NCBI RefSeq assembly: GCF_004801285.1
Contig: NZ_SSNY01000001.1
Location: forward strand, 434,001-498,000
Reading direction: 5' to 3'
DNA length: 64,000 nt
From: Ollibium composti
GTDB taxonomy: Bacteria; Pseudomonadota; Alphaproteobacteria; Rhizobiales; Rhizobiaceae
The translations under genes were made by a program, and so were the position numbers. This document shows, piece by piece, positions 34,708-43,188 of the stretch. Each line of letters starts with the position of its first letter. Within the stretch, counting starts at the first letter, position 1. Under the pieces are notes generated by a model. That model was not told where the DNA came from. It did not search any database and was given only the letters and a program-made list of their open reading frames with translations.

Positions 34708-35949
34708 CTACTCCGCCGCCAGCCGCTGCTTCTGCCTCGTCGGGCCGAAGGCGATGCCGGTGAAGGTCTGGTTGAGGTGCATGGAGCGGTATTGCTCGCC
34801 GTAGGTACCGAAGCCCACGACGCGCCGGGCCTGGTAGAGTTCGGAGATTTCGCGCCGCACCTGGCGGTTCTCCGCGTCGAGCCGGCGCAACACACAGTCG
34901 AAGCCGAGGATCATGTCGATGCCGCCCAGCCGTTGCTCGACGTCGTCGAGGGCTGCTCGGGTCGTTTCCACCATCCCCTTCGGCTGCGCGATGGACAGCA
35001 CCACCCCGTCGTCTATGGCGCAAAAGAAAGAGAGCGAGCCGTCGGTGTTCATCTTCTGGATGGACCGGCAGTAATATTCGCCGCCCACCCTGACGACGAC
35101 CGGATGCGAGGCGAAGGACAGCGGCGTCAATGTCTCCGGCACGATGCCGACGGAAGCGGCATATTCGCCGGCCGCGTTGGCGGCGTTGAATTCGCGCACG
35201 ATGCGGTGGTCGGGATCGGACGCCGTCACCACCAGCTTTTCATCGGTCGGAACGAAATTGTCGGTCTTGAAGACGTGGAACGGGATCGGCGTGTCGACGA
35301 GGACGATGACGGCGCTGTCGGTGGCGACGCGGCCGTCGCAGACCAGGCGCGTGGTCTCGAATTTCAGGTCGTCGCCGGCCGAGCCGCCGATCAGGGGGAT
35401 GTCGTCCAGGCCCCAATGAATGGCGGAGGTGACGGCCTCCTCGGCGTATGAAAGTCCGTCGATGAAGCACAGCGCGAAGGTGCGGCGCTCGGGACCGCCG
35501 GCCTTCGGCAACGTCCTGCGCAGGTTCTCGACCTCACTGGTGATGCGGTCCATTCCCATCGTGGAAAGGTCGTCGATCATGGTACAGGCCGCCGAGAAGG
35601 CCGGAGCGGGCAGGAGCATGGCCAGGACGTGGCCTTCCTCCAGCCCCTGCGGCGTGATCTCGCCGGCGGTGGAGCAGCCGGCGTGGCGCAGGCCGGGCGC
35701 ATGCGCCTTCAGCGCGGCGGCAAGGTTCGCGGCGTCGACGAGGCTCTGGGAGAAGAAGACCAGCGCGAAGGCGGCGTCGATCGCCGCCGCCTCGGCGGCG
35801 ATGGCCTCGGCAAAGGCATCCATATCGGGCTCGTCGGTGGTGAGCGCCGTCAGGCCGCATGCATAGCGCGTCCGCGAACAGGCCAGCGTCGTTCTCCCGA
35901 AAATTCCTCCCGCTTCCGCGCCTCCAGCGGATAGCTCCGGTATTGTCAT
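34708..35949 (-). CDS. FIST-domain sensor, NosP-like
   Basis: The protein (413 residues) has an N-terminal FIST domain (LVFFSQSLVDAANLAAALKAHAPG, CSTAGEITPQGLEEGHV, LCFIDGLSYAEEAVTSAIHWGLDDIPLIGGSAGDDLKF) and a C-terminal FIST_C domain (NAANAAGEYAASVG, PVVVRVGGEYYCRSIQ). Some family members, named NosP, bind heme and nitric oxide and inhibit a paired NahK kinase encoded next door. Here the kinase is 4 bp downstream, which matches. The ATG at 35949 (MTIPELSAGG) is preferred to the upstream start. Heme and NO binding are not proven from sequence. Confidence 0.85.
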   Translation of the reverse strand: MTIPELSAGGAEAGGIFGRTTLACSRTRYACGLTALTTDEPDMDAFAEAIAAEAAAIDAAFALVFFSQSLVDAANLAAALKAHAPGLRHAGCSTAGEITPQGLEEGHVLAMLLPAPAFSAACTMIDDLSTMGMDRITSEVENLRRTLPKAGGPERRTFALCFIDGLSYAEEAVTSAIHWGLDDIPLIGGSAGDDLKFETTRLVCDGRVATDSAVIVLVDTPIPFHVFKTDNFVPTDEKLVVTASDPDHRIVREFNAANAAGEYAASVGIVPETLTPLSFASHPVVVRVGGEYYCRSIQKMNTDGSLSFFCAIDDGVVLSIAQPKGMVETTRAALDDVEQRLGGIDMILGFDCVLRRLDAENRQVRREISELYQARRVVGFGTYGEQYRSMHLNQTFTGIAFGPTRQKQRLAAE

Positions 35950-36040
35950 CGTCGCGCCCTGCTTTGGCAAGCGGCCGGCAAAAACTACGTGACCTAAAGT
36001 ACAATATGGCTCGGAAAGCCGTGGGCTGTTGCTGTTCCGT

Positions 36041-36061
36041 TATTGGTGCTTAGAATAGCGC
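36041..36061 (+). promoter_or_regulatory. Shared regulatory word upstream of coxS
   Basis: TTAGAATAGCGC (36050-36061) is the exact reverse complement of 32214-32225 in the response-regulator promoter, and CCGTTATT (36037-36044) also recurs there. The site lies about 60 bp before the coxS ATG and about 100 bp from the FIST ATG. It may be a binding site of the response regulator or part of a promoter (TTAGAATAG as a -10-like element). Confidence 0.45.
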
Positions 36062-36119
36062 ACGCGGCTTACGTCGTGCCGTTGCCGCACACCAAGGTTG
36101 AATACCCAGGGGAGGCTTC

Positions 36120-36620
36120 ATGTCGCAAGTTTCGTTGACGGTAAACGGGAGGCAGGTCAGCGGCGCGGTCGAGGATCGTACGCTGCTGGTGCATTTCCTG
36201 CGTGAGCATCTGGGCCTGACGGGCACCCATGTCGGCTGCGACACATCGCAGTGCGGCGCCTGCGTCGTCCACGTCGACGGCAAGGCGGTCAAGAGCTGTT
36301 CCATGCTCGCCGCACAAGCGTCGGGTTCGACGGTGGTGACCATCGAGGGGCTGGCGGACGGCGCCGACCTGCACCCGGTGCAGGCCGCGTTCAAGGAACA
36401 TCACGGCCTGCAATGCGGCTTCTGCACGCCGGGCATGATCATGACGGCGACCGACATGATCCGGCGCCATCCGGAAGGTCTCGACGAGACCACCGTGCGC
36501 GCGGAACTGGAAGGCAACATCTGCCGCTGCACCGGTTACCACAACATCGTCAAGGCGATCCTGGCCGCATCCGCAGCGATGGGCAAGGCAGCCAAGGGCA
36601 AGGCGAAAAAGGCGGCGTGA
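36120..36620 (+). CDS. coxS: CoxS-type [2Fe-2S] subunit of a molybdenum hydroxylase
   Basis: This small subunit carries two [2Fe-2S] clusters that pass electrons from the molybdenum site to the flavin. The plant-type cluster motif [21 protein letters not shown] (about residues 40-60) and the helical-domain motif [20 protein letters not shown] (about 99-142) are complete. Length (166) is normal. GGGGAGG precedes the ATG. Order S-L-M is that of form II cox clusters. A CO dehydrogenase function is not implied by the subunit alone. Confidence 0.9.
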   Translation: MSQVSLTVNGRQVSGAVEDRTLLVHFLREHLGLTGTHVGCDTSQCGACVVHVDGKAVKSCSMLAAQASGSTVVTIEGLADGADLHPVQAAFKEHHGLQCGFCTPGMIMTATDMIRRHPEGLDETTVRAELEGNICRCTGYHNIVKAILAASAAMGKAAKGKAKKAA

Positions 36621-36714
36621 GGGCAATAGGGGAGTAAGGCAATAAGGCAGTAGGAAACGGGATCGGCCGCTGGCTATTCTCCCTACTGCCCTATCGCCTT
36701 ACTGCCCTACTGCC
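36621..36714. repeat. Inverted arrays of an 8-bp repeat within the coxS-coxL gap
   Basis: The left array (36621-36655) contains four octamers of the type CAATAGGG/CAGTAAGG. The right array (36681-36714) contains four octamers CCCTACTG, CCCTATCG, CCTTACTG, CCCTACTG, the reverse complement. Together they can form an imperfect long hairpin inside the operon. The same octamer family occurs at 61466-61596. Confidence 0.75.
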
Positions 36715-36742
36715 TCCGGAAACCTGGAGGAGGATCGGAGCT

Positions 36743-39091
36743 ATGGGTATCGAAGGCGTTGGCGCCCGCGTGGCGCGCAAGGAAGACAAGCGCTTCATCA
36801 CCGGCGCGGGACGTTATGTGGACGACATGGTGGTCCCCGGCATGAAGCATGCCGCTTTCGTGCGCAGCCCGCACGCGCATGCACAGATCAAGAAGATCGA
36901 CGTTTCCAAGGCCAAGGCGATGCCGGGCGTGATCGGCGTCTTGACCGGCAAGGAATTGAAGGCCGACGGCATCGGCAACCTGATCTGCGGTTGGATGATC
37001 CATTCCAAGGACGGCTCGCCGATGAAGATGGGCGCCTGGTCGCCGCTCGCCGTCGACAAGGTGCGCTATGTGGGCGACGCCGTCGTCATCGTGGTCGCCG
37101 ACACCAAGGGCCAGGCGCGCGACGCCGCCGAGGCGGTCGAGATCACCTACAAGGAACTGAAGGCGGTCGTCGACGCCTCCAAGGCGATGGACAAGGGCGC
37201 GCCGCAGATCCACCCCGAAGCCGAGAACAACCTGATCTTCGACTGGGATCTCGGCAATGCCGACGAGACGGCCGCCGCCTTCAAGAAGGCCGCGCACGTC
37301 GTCAAGATGGATATCGTCAACAACCGGCTCGTGCCGAACGCCATGGAGCCGCGCGCCGCGCTCGGCCATTACGACAAGGCCGAGGACCACTACACCTGCT
37401 GGACGACCTCGCAGAACCCGCATGTCGCCCGCTTGGTGATGAGCGCGTTCTACAACGTGGCGCCGGAAAACAAGCTGCGCGTCATAGCACCCGACGTTGG
37501 CGGCGGCTTCGGCTCGAAGATCTACATCTATCCGGAAGAGATCGTCTGCCTGTGGGCTTCGAAGAAGACCGGCGTGCCGGTCAAATGGGTCGCCGACCGC
37601 ACGGAAAGCTTCCTGTGCGACGCGCACGGCCGCGACCATCACACCCATGCCGAAATGGCCTTCGACAAGGACCACAAGATCCTCGGCTTCAAGGTCGAGA
37701 CGATCGCCAATCTCGGCGCCTACATGTCGCTGTTCTCGTCGGCGACGCCGACCTACCTCTACGCGACGCTGCTGTCGGGCCAGTACGACATCCCGGCCAT
37801 CCTCGGCAACGTCAAGGCGGTCTATACCAACACCGCGCCCGTCGATGCCTATCGCGGGGCAGGGCGGCCGGAGGCGGCCTTCCTGATCGAGCGCATGATG
37901 GAGGTCTCGGCGCGCCAGTTCGGCATCTCGCCGGCCGAGTTGCGCCGCAAGAACTTCATCACATCCTTCCCGCACCAGACGCCGGTCATCATGAACTATG
38001 ACGCCGGCGACTTCGCCACCTCGCTCGACATGGCCATGAAGGCGGCCGACTACGCCGGCTTCGAGAAGCGCCGCGAAAAGGCCAGGAAGGCTGGCAAGCT
38101 GCGGGGCATCGGTTTCTCCTGCTACATCGAGGCCTGCGGCATCGCGCCCTCGGCCGCCGTCGGCTCGCTGGGAGCCGGCGTCGGCCTGTGGGAATCGGCG
38201 GAAGTGCGCGTCAACGCCGTCGGCACCATCGAGGTGCTGACCGGCTCGCACAGCCACGGCCAGGGCCATGAGACCACCTTCGCGCAACTGGTGGCCGATC
38301 GCCTGAAGGTGCCGATGGACTCCATTTCCATCGTCCATGGCGACACCGACAAGGTGCAGATGGGCATGGGCACCTACGGTTCGCGCTCCGGCGCGGTCGG
38401 CATGAGCGCCATCGTCAAGGCGCTCGACAAGGTCGAGGCCAAGGCCAAGAAGATCGCCGCGCACCTGATGGAAGCCGACGAGGGCGATATCGTCATCGAG
38501 AACGGCGCCCTGAAGGTCGCCGGCACCGACAAGAACGTGCCGTGGTTCCAGATGGCATTGGCCGCCTATACCGCGCACAACCTGCCGGCCGGCATGGAGC
38601 CCGGCCTGAAGGAGACGGCCTTCTACGATCCCGCCAACTTCACCTTCCCCGCCGGCTGCTACGTCTGTGAGGTCGAGGTCGATCCCGAAACCGGCATGAC
38701 CGAGATCGTCCAGTTCGTCGCCGCCGACGACTTCGGCAACATCATCAATCCGATGATCGTCGAGGGGCAGGTGCACGGCGGCGTCACGCAGGGCATCGGC
38801 CAGGCGCTGCTCGAAGGCACCAGCTACGACGCCAGCGGCCAGCTGCTGACGGCGAGCTACATGGACTACACCATGCCGCGCGCCGGCGACGTCCCGTCCT
38901 ACAAATTGTCGACCTCGAGCACGCCGTCGCCCTCCAATCCGCTCGGCATCAAGGGATGCGGCGAGGCGGGCGCCATCGGCTCGCCGCCGGCGGTCATCAA
39001 TGCGATCACCGACGCGATCGGGACGGAAGACATCACCATGCCGGCGACGCCCAACAAGGTCTGGGCGGCGATCCGCGCGGCGAAGCACTGA
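36743..39091 (+). CDS. coxL: Form II CoxL-type molybdopterin-binding subunit
   Basis: This is the catalytic molybdenum subunit of a xanthine-dehydrogenase-family enzyme (782 residues). Molybdopterin contacts include APDVGGGFGSK near residue 250 and the C-terminal GCGEAGAIGSPPA with the catalytic-base Glu at about 741. The active-site loop reads AYRGAGR (369-375), the form II signature; characterised CO-oxidising form I enzymes have AYxCSFR. So CO oxidation is doubtful, and the substrate may be an aldehyde, purine or other heterocycle. The ATG has GGAGGATCGGAG upstream. It lies between coxS and coxM. Confidence 0.92.
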   Translation: MGIEGVGARVARKEDKRFITGAGRYVDDMVVPGMKHAAFVRSPHAHAQIKKIDVSKAKAMPGVIGVLTGKELKADGIGNLICGWMIHSKDGSPMKMGAWSPLAVDKVRYVGDAVVIVVADTKGQARDAAEAVEITYKELKAVVDASKAMDKGAPQIHPEAENNLIFDWDLGNADETAAAFKKAAHVVKMDIVNNRLVPNAMEPRAALGHYDKAEDHYTCWTTSQNPHVARLVMSAFYNVAPENKLRVIAPDVGGGFGSKIYIYPEEIVCLWASKKTGVPVKWVADRTESFLCDAHGRDHHTHAEMAFDKDHKILGFKVETIANLGAYMSLFSSATPTYLYATLLSGQYDIPAILGNVKAVYTNTAPVDAYRGAGRPEAAFLIERMMEVSARQFGISPAELRRKNFITSFPHQTPVIMNYDAGDFATSLDMAMKAADYAGFEKRREKARKAGKLRGIGFSCYIEACGIAPSAAVGSLGAGVGLWESAEVRVNAVGTIEVLTGSHSHGQGHETTFAQLVADRLKVPMDSISIVHGDTDKVQMGMGTYGSRSGAVGMSAIVKALDKVEAKAKKIAAHLMEADEGDIVIENGALKVAGTDKNVPWFQMALAAYTAHNLPAGMEPGLKETAFYDPANFTFPAGCYVCEVEVDPETGMTEIVQFVAADDFGNIINPMIVEGQVHGGVTQGIGQALLEGTSYDASGQLLTASYMDYTMPRAGDVPSYKLSTSSTPSPSNPLGIKGCGEAGAIGSPPAVINAITDAIGTEDITMPATPNKVWAAIRAAKH

Positions 39092-39102
39092 GGGAGGCAG
39101 CC

Positions 39103-39900
39103 ATGTATTCGGTCAACTATCATCGTGCGTCCTCCGTCGCCGACGCCGCCAAGCTGTTGAAGAGCGGTGACGCCAAGCTCGTCTCAGGCGGCATGACACT
39201 GATCCCGGCGATGAAGACGCGGCTGGCCGCGCCTTCGGATCTCGTCGACGTCTCGCGCATCGAAGCGCTGAAAGGCGTCAAGGTGTCCGGCAAGACGGTG
39301 ACCATCGGCGCCGCGACGACGCATTTCGAGGTCGCCAGCGACGAGAAGCTGAAAAAGGCCTGCCCGGCGCTGGCGCATCTGGCCTCGCTGATCGGCGACC
39401 CGGCGGTGCGGCATCGCGGCACCATCGGCGGCTCTATCGCCAACAACGACCCGGCGGCCGACTATCCGGCCGCGATGCTGGCGCTCGGCGCCACCATCGT
39501 CACCAACAAGCGCGAGATCGCCGCCGACAAGTTCTTCAAGGGCCTGTTCGAAACGGCGCTGAAGGATGGCGAGATCGTCACCGCCGTCACTTTCGCAGCA
39601 CCCGCCAAGGCGGCTTACGAGAAGTTCCGCAACCCGGCCTCGCGCTATGCAGTCGTCGGCGTCTTCGTTGCCAGCGGCAAGGACGGCGTGCGCGTTGCCG
39701 TCACCGGTGCAGGCGATGACGGCGTCTTCCGCGCCAAGCCGCTCGAGGCAGCACTTGCGAAGAAATTCGACGCTTCGGCCCTGGACGGCGTCAAGGTGCC
39801 GGTCGGCAGCATGATGAGCGACATCCATGCCTCGGCGGACTATCGCGCGCATCTGGTGACGGTCATGGCCAAGCGCGCGGTCGCGGCAGCCAACCGGTAG
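39103..39900 (+). CDS. coxM: CoxM-type FAD-binding subunit
   Basis: The 265-residue subunit carries the FAD that hands electrons to the quinone pool or another acceptor. FAD-binding motifs are LVSGGMTLIPAMK (about 28-40) and TIGGSIANNDPAADYPAAML (about 107-126). It follows coxL by 11 bp, with GGGAGG before the ATG at 39103. Length is slightly shorter than typical (about 285). It completes the S-L-M operon; the maturation genes (coxDEF, coxG) are not in this window. Confidence 0.9.
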   Translation: MYSVNYHRASSVADAAKLLKSGDAKLVSGGMTLIPAMKTRLAAPSDLVDVSRIEALKGVKVSGKTVTIGAATTHFEVASDEKLKKACPALAHLASLIGDPAVRHRGTIGGSIANNDPAADYPAAMLALGATIVTNKREIAADKFFKGLFETALKDGEIVTAVTFAAPAKAAYEKFRNPASRYAVVGVFVASGKDGVRVAVTGAGDDGVFRAKPLEAALAKKFDASALDGVKVPVGSMMSDIHASADYRAHLVTVMAKRAVAAANR

Positions 39901-39904
39901 CGTT

Positions 39905-40015
39905 CCAAAGCGTGTCGCGATCTTTCAAATTCGCGCCAGACGCTTTGGCTTCTTGATTTCACGCATATCTCCCGAAACCGGTTCCCACTTTCGGGAGACA
40001 TGCTTCGGCCCTTTC
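39905..40015. repeat. Rhizobial intergenic mosaic-type repeat downstream of coxM
   Basis: The segment carries AAGCGTGTCGCGATC, CAGACGCTTTGGCTTCTTG and the stem pair TCTCCCGAAA / TTTCGGGAGA around CCGGTTCCCAC, all characteristic of the dispersed palindromes of rhizobia. It sits directly after the coxM stop and may stop transcription before the OFA transporter gene. Confidence 0.65.
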
Positions 40016-40180
40016 TCCCAGGCTCTACGCCTGTTTTGCGGCCGGCTGCGAAGCCGGCCGTCGTTTTTTAGCGATTGCTTGAATCTTCGACTATCGTCGT
40101 ATGCCATTCATTGGCAATTGTCATATCGTGCTCCGATATTACTCTGTCCCTTGCCTATAACAAACAAGGGAGAGGGAATC
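40016..40180 (+). promoter_or_regulatory. Upstream region of the OFA transporter gene
   Basis: This stretch has a drop in GC and contains GGCCGGCTGCGAAGCCGGCC (40040-40059), a 9-bp inverted repeat, then an AT-rich segment to the AGGGAGAGGG ribosome binding site. It presumably contains the promoter of the transporter operon. The shared 12-mer of the cox/regulator promoters was not found here. Confidence 0.35.
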
Positions 40181-41581
40181 ATGGATACAGGATCGGGAGG
40201 CGGCGGCTGGTTCAGCCGCTCGCGCACGGTCGCCAAACCCGGCTTCAGCCGGTGGATGGTGCCACCGGCGGCGTTGTGCGTACATCTTTGCATCGGCCAG
40301 GCCTATGCGTTCAGCGTTTTCAACCTGCCGATGACCAAGCTCATCGGCATTTCCGAATCGGCGCCCGACGACTGGAAGCTGACGGAATTGGGGTGGATCT
40401 TCTCCATCGCCATCTTCTTCCTCGGCGTTTCCTCGGCGGTGTTCGGGCGCTGGGTGGAGGAGGGCGGCCCGCGCAAGGCGATGTTCACCGCCGCCTGCTG
40501 CTGGGCCGGCGGCTTTCTCATCTCGGCCTTCGGCGTTTCCATCCACAATCTGTGGGTCATCTATCTCGGCTACGGCGTGCTCGGCGGCATCGCGCTCGGC
40601 ATCGGCTACATCTCGCCTGTTTCGACGCTGATCAAGTGGTTCCCGGACCGGCCCGGCATGGCGACCGGCATGGCGATCATGGGCTTCGGCGGCGGCGCCT
40701 TCATCGCTTCGCCGCTGTCGGTGTGGCTGATGGGCAAGTTCGGCTCCGATACGCATGTCGGGGTGATGGAGACGTTCGTCGTTCTGGCGATCGTCTATTT
40801 CATCTTCATGGTCGTCGGCTCGATCATCGTGCGCGTGCCGCCGGCCGACTGGAAGCCCGAGGGCTATGTCGCGCCGAGGGAAAACAAGCTCATCAGCAAG
40901 AACGACGTCTATGTCTACGACGCACTGAAGACGCCGCAGTTCTGGCTGATCTGGGTGGTGCTGTGCGTCAACACCACGGCCGGCATCGGCGTCCTCGGCC
41001 AGGCGTCGGCGATGAGCCAGGAGATGTTCCCCGGCCACATCACGCCGATCGCCGCCGCCGGCCTCGTCGGCCTGATGAGCCTATTCAACATGGGCGGGCG
41101 CTTCGCCTGGGCCTCCACGTCCGACTATATCGGCCGCAGGAACACCTACTTCGTGTTCATGGTGCTGGGCTTCGTCCTCTACTGCCTGGTTCCGTTGACC
41201 GGTGCGGCGGGCAGCGTGGCCGGTTTCGTGCTCTGCTTCCTCGTCATCATCTCGATGTATGGCGGCGGCTTCTCGACCGTGCCGGCCTATCTGCGCGACA
41301 TGTTCGGCACGCGCTATGTCGGCGCTATCCACGGCCTGTTGCTCACCGCATGGTCGGCGGCCGGCATTTTCGGGCCGGTGCTGGTGAACTACATCCGCCA
41401 GTACAACGTCGCCCACGACGTGCCGAAGGCGCAGGCCTACAACACGACAATGTACATCATGGCGGGCCTGTTCGTGATCGGCTTCATCTGCAACTTCCTG
41501 GTCAAGGCGGTCGACGCCCGCTTCCACATGAAGGCGGATAGAACGGCATTGGATGCCGCCGGCGAAGCGGCCAGGGCGTAG
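40181..41581 (+). CDS. OFA (oxalate/formate antiporter) family MFS transporter
   Basis: The 466-residue inner-membrane protein has 12 membrane segments. Family markers are FSRWMVPPAALCVHLCIGQAYAFSVF at the N-terminus and ALGIGYISPVSTLIKWFPDRPGMATGMAIMGFGGGA in the middle. OFA members carry small carboxylates such as oxalate, formate or lactate; the substrate is not determined. A clear AGGGAGAGGG ribosome site precedes the ATG at 40181. It is followed after 10 bp by a 41-residue membrane protein and a terminator hairpin, which together form a two-gene unit. Confidence 0.92.
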   Translation: MDTGSGGGGWFSRSRTVAKPGFSRWMVPPAALCVHLCIGQAYAFSVFNLPMTKLIGISESAPDDWKLTELGWIFSIAIFFLGVSSAVFGRWVEEGGPRKAMFTAACCWAGGFLISAFGVSIHNLWVIYLGYGVLGGIALGIGYISPVSTLIKWFPDRPGMATGMAIMGFGGGAFIASPLSVWLMGKFGSDTHVGVMETFVVLAIVYFIFMVVGSIIVRVPPADWKPEGYVAPRENKLISKNDVYVYDALKTPQFWLIWVVLCVNTTAGIGVLGQASAMSQEMFPGHITPIAAAGLVGLMSLFNMGGRFAWASTSDYIGRRNTYFVFMVLGFVLYCLVPLTGAAGSVAGFVLCFLVIISMYGGGFSTVPAYLRDMFGTRYVGAIHGLLLTAWSAAGIFGPVLVNYIRQYNVAHDVPKAQAYNTTMYIMAGLFVIGFICNFLVKAVDARFHMKADRTALDAAGEAARA

Positions 41582-41591
41582 GGAGGAAACC

Positions 41592-41717
41592 ATGGAAAAC
41601 AGCAATAGCAACGGCACCACCACCCTTCAGCTCGTGCTGGCCTGGGGTTTTGTCGGCATTCCGCTGGTGTGGGGCGTCTTCCAGACCCTGCTGAACGCAT
41701 TGAAGCTGTTCCAGTAG
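41592..41717 (+). CDS. MFS transporter small subunit (41 aa)
   Basis: The frame runs from the ATG at 41592 (GGGAGGAAAC ribosome site) to TAG at 41715. The product MENSNSNGTTTLQ continues into one membrane helix (about residues 14-36: LVLAWGFVGIPLVWGVFQTL) and a short tail. I recognise it as the small subunit class found immediately after OFA-type MFS genes. It probably stabilises or modulates the transporter. It was missed by ordinary length cut-offs. Confidence 0.85.
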   Translation: MENSNSNGTTTLQLVLAWGFVGIPLVWGVFQTLLNALKLFQ

Positions 41718-41729
41718 GGTGCAGCTCAG

Positions 41730-41774
41730 CAGGAAGGCGGTGCTCGCTCGTCGCCTTCCTGCCGTTCGGTTTTT
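41730..41774 (+). terminator. Rho-independent-type terminator of the OFA transporter operon
   Basis: Arms CAGGAAGGCG (41730-41739) and CGCCTTCCTG (41752-41761) are fully complementary around a 12-base loop. They are followed by CCGTTCGGTTTTT with a five-T run. The hairpin starts 12 bp after the small subunit stop and also faces the convergent acetyltransferase gene. Confidence 0.7.
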
Positions 41775-41779
41775 CAGTA

Positions 41780-42277
41780 TCAGCCGGTCAAGGGCTTTTC
41801 GTAGTAGCGCACCGTCTTGCTGCCGCCATGAATGGCGGCGGTTCCAACCTCGCGAAACCCCAGTGCGGCATGGAAGGCGTCCGAAGCCGGGTTCGGCGGC
41901 TCGGCATTCACCTCGCAGGTGACCAGCGTGTGGCCCGCCTGCATGGCGCGGGCGAACAGGTCCTGGTAGAGGCGCCTGGCATGGCCGCGCCCGCGCGCGG
42001 ATACCGCCACCGCCACGCGGTCGACATAGACGAAACGCGGGTAGCGCTGGCGAAACCACAGGAAGTTCGGGCTGTCGTAGGCAGCGTCCTGATCGAAGGT
42101 GATCAGGAAGGCCTCGACCGAGCCGATGCGCCGGGCGTGAAAGGCCTCGCCGAGCAGGCCGGACAGGCGCTCCGGCTCCAGCCACGACAATTCGGCGGCA
42201 TGCTCGTTGTTGAGTGCCAGAACCGCGGCCAGATCGGCCGCGCCGATCGGCTCGATGGGTAACGGAGCGGAATTCAT
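41780..42277 (-). CDS. GNAT family N-acetyltransferase
   Basis: The 165-residue protein has the GNAT acetyl-CoA site VAVAVSARGRGHARRLYQDLF (Q/R-x-x-G-x-G/A pattern, about residues 95-115), the LSWLEPERL start common to a group of putative acetyltransferases, and the terminal VRYYEKPL. Substrate is unknown. The ATG at 42277 overlaps the cutC stop (ATGA), so it is coupled to cutC. Sequence opposite this gene is a shadow. Confidence 0.85.
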   Translation of the reverse strand: MNSAPLPIEPIGAADLAAVLALNNEHAAELSWLEPERLSGLLGEAFHARRIGSVEAFLITFDQDAAYDSPNFLWFRQRYPRFVYVDRVAVAVSARGRGHARRLYQDLFARAMQAGHTLVTCEVNAEPPNPASDAFHAALGFREVGTAAIHGGSKTVRYYEKPLTG

Positions 42278-43035
42278 GCGCGTGCGGCGGCGATGGTGGC
42301 GGCCACCAGGTCTCTGTCGGTGACGGTGTTGCGGTATTCGCGGTCGAGATCGCTGCCGCCCATGCCGACCTTGGGGTTGCGATAGCGCATGGCGCTCGGC
42401 ACGTCCTTCAGCGAGGCGAAGTGCATCTCGGTCAGTCCTGTTTTGCTGCGGACCGTGCCGATGGTGTCCGGGGCAAGCGCACCGCAACCGAGGATGATGA
42501 TGCGGCCCGCCGCCTTCTTGACCAGCGCGGCCAGAAGGTCGACGCCTTCCACGGCGGTGTCGCGCTGGCCGCTGGTCAGCACGCGGCCGACGCCGCAGCG
42601 GATCAGCGCCTCCAGCGCCTCGAACGGGTCGCGGGTCATGTCGAAAGCGCGGTGGCAGGTGACGTTGAGCGGCCCGGCCGCCTTTGCGAGCGCCGTCATG
42701 CGATCCTCGTCGATGGTACCGTCCTCTTTCAGGCAGCCGACCACGACGCCGGCCACGCCGGCATCGCGCAACGCTTCGACATCGGCCAACATGGAGCGGT
42801 ATTCCGCCTCGCTGTAGAGGAAATCGCCGCCGCGGGGCCGCACGATCACATGAAACGGGATCGTCGCCAGTTCCAGCGCCATGCGCACCGTGCCGGGGCT
42901 GGGCGTGATGCCGCCCTCGATCAGGCTGGCGCACAATTCCACCCGGTCGGCGCCGGCCGCCTGCGCGGCCAGCAGGCCGTCTATCCCCTCGACGCAGATC
43001 TCGATGAGCGGCTGGTGATCGTTGGTTTCGGACAA
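42274..43035 (-). CDS. cutC: CutC family protein (copper homeostasis)
   Basis: The 253-residue TIM-barrel protein shows the CutC pattern: IEICVEGIDGLLAAQAAGADRVELCASLIEGGITPS at the N-terminus, VIVRPRGGDFLYSEAE and THRAFD-like CHRAFDMTRDP, RVLTSGQRDTA. CutC was linked to copper tolerance in E. coli, but its real activity is debated. It is coupled with the acetyltransferase gene and divergent from dusA (153-bp gap). Confidence 0.93.
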   Translation of the reverse strand: MSETNDHQPLIEICVEGIDGLLAAQAAGADRVELCASLIEGGITPSPGTVRMALELATIPFHVIVRPRGGDFLYSEAEYRSMLADVEALRDAGVAGVVVGCLKEDGTIDEDRMTALAKAAGPLNVTCHRAFDMTRDPFEALEALIRCGVGRVLTSGQRDTAVEGVDLLAALVKKAAGRIIILGCGALAPDTIGTVRSKTGLTEMHFASLKDVPSAMRYRNPKVGMGGSDLDREYRNTVTDRDLVAATIAAARA

Positions 43036-43188
43036 GGCAGGTCCTCACGGTTTTCAATCGTCGAGGGCTTAGCACCGGGTGACGCATGGCGGAAGCGGCA
43101 TTGTTGCGGGTGTCGTTCGTTCCCATCGTTTTGACACGACCGGCCGCAATGACTAGATCACCGCGAAACGAAACGGATCGCGACCACT

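Noticed and set aside
36707..39088. A 793-codon open frame on the minus strand opposite coxL
   Set aside because: It is a shadow of the GC-rich, third-position-biased coxL gene; its product is Arg/Asp/Gly/His-rich without any domain, and coxL has complete family motifs.
36743..39091. Aerobic carbon monoxide dehydrogenase (form I)
   Set aside because: The active-site loop is AYRGAGR, not AYxCSFR, so the form I function is not supported.
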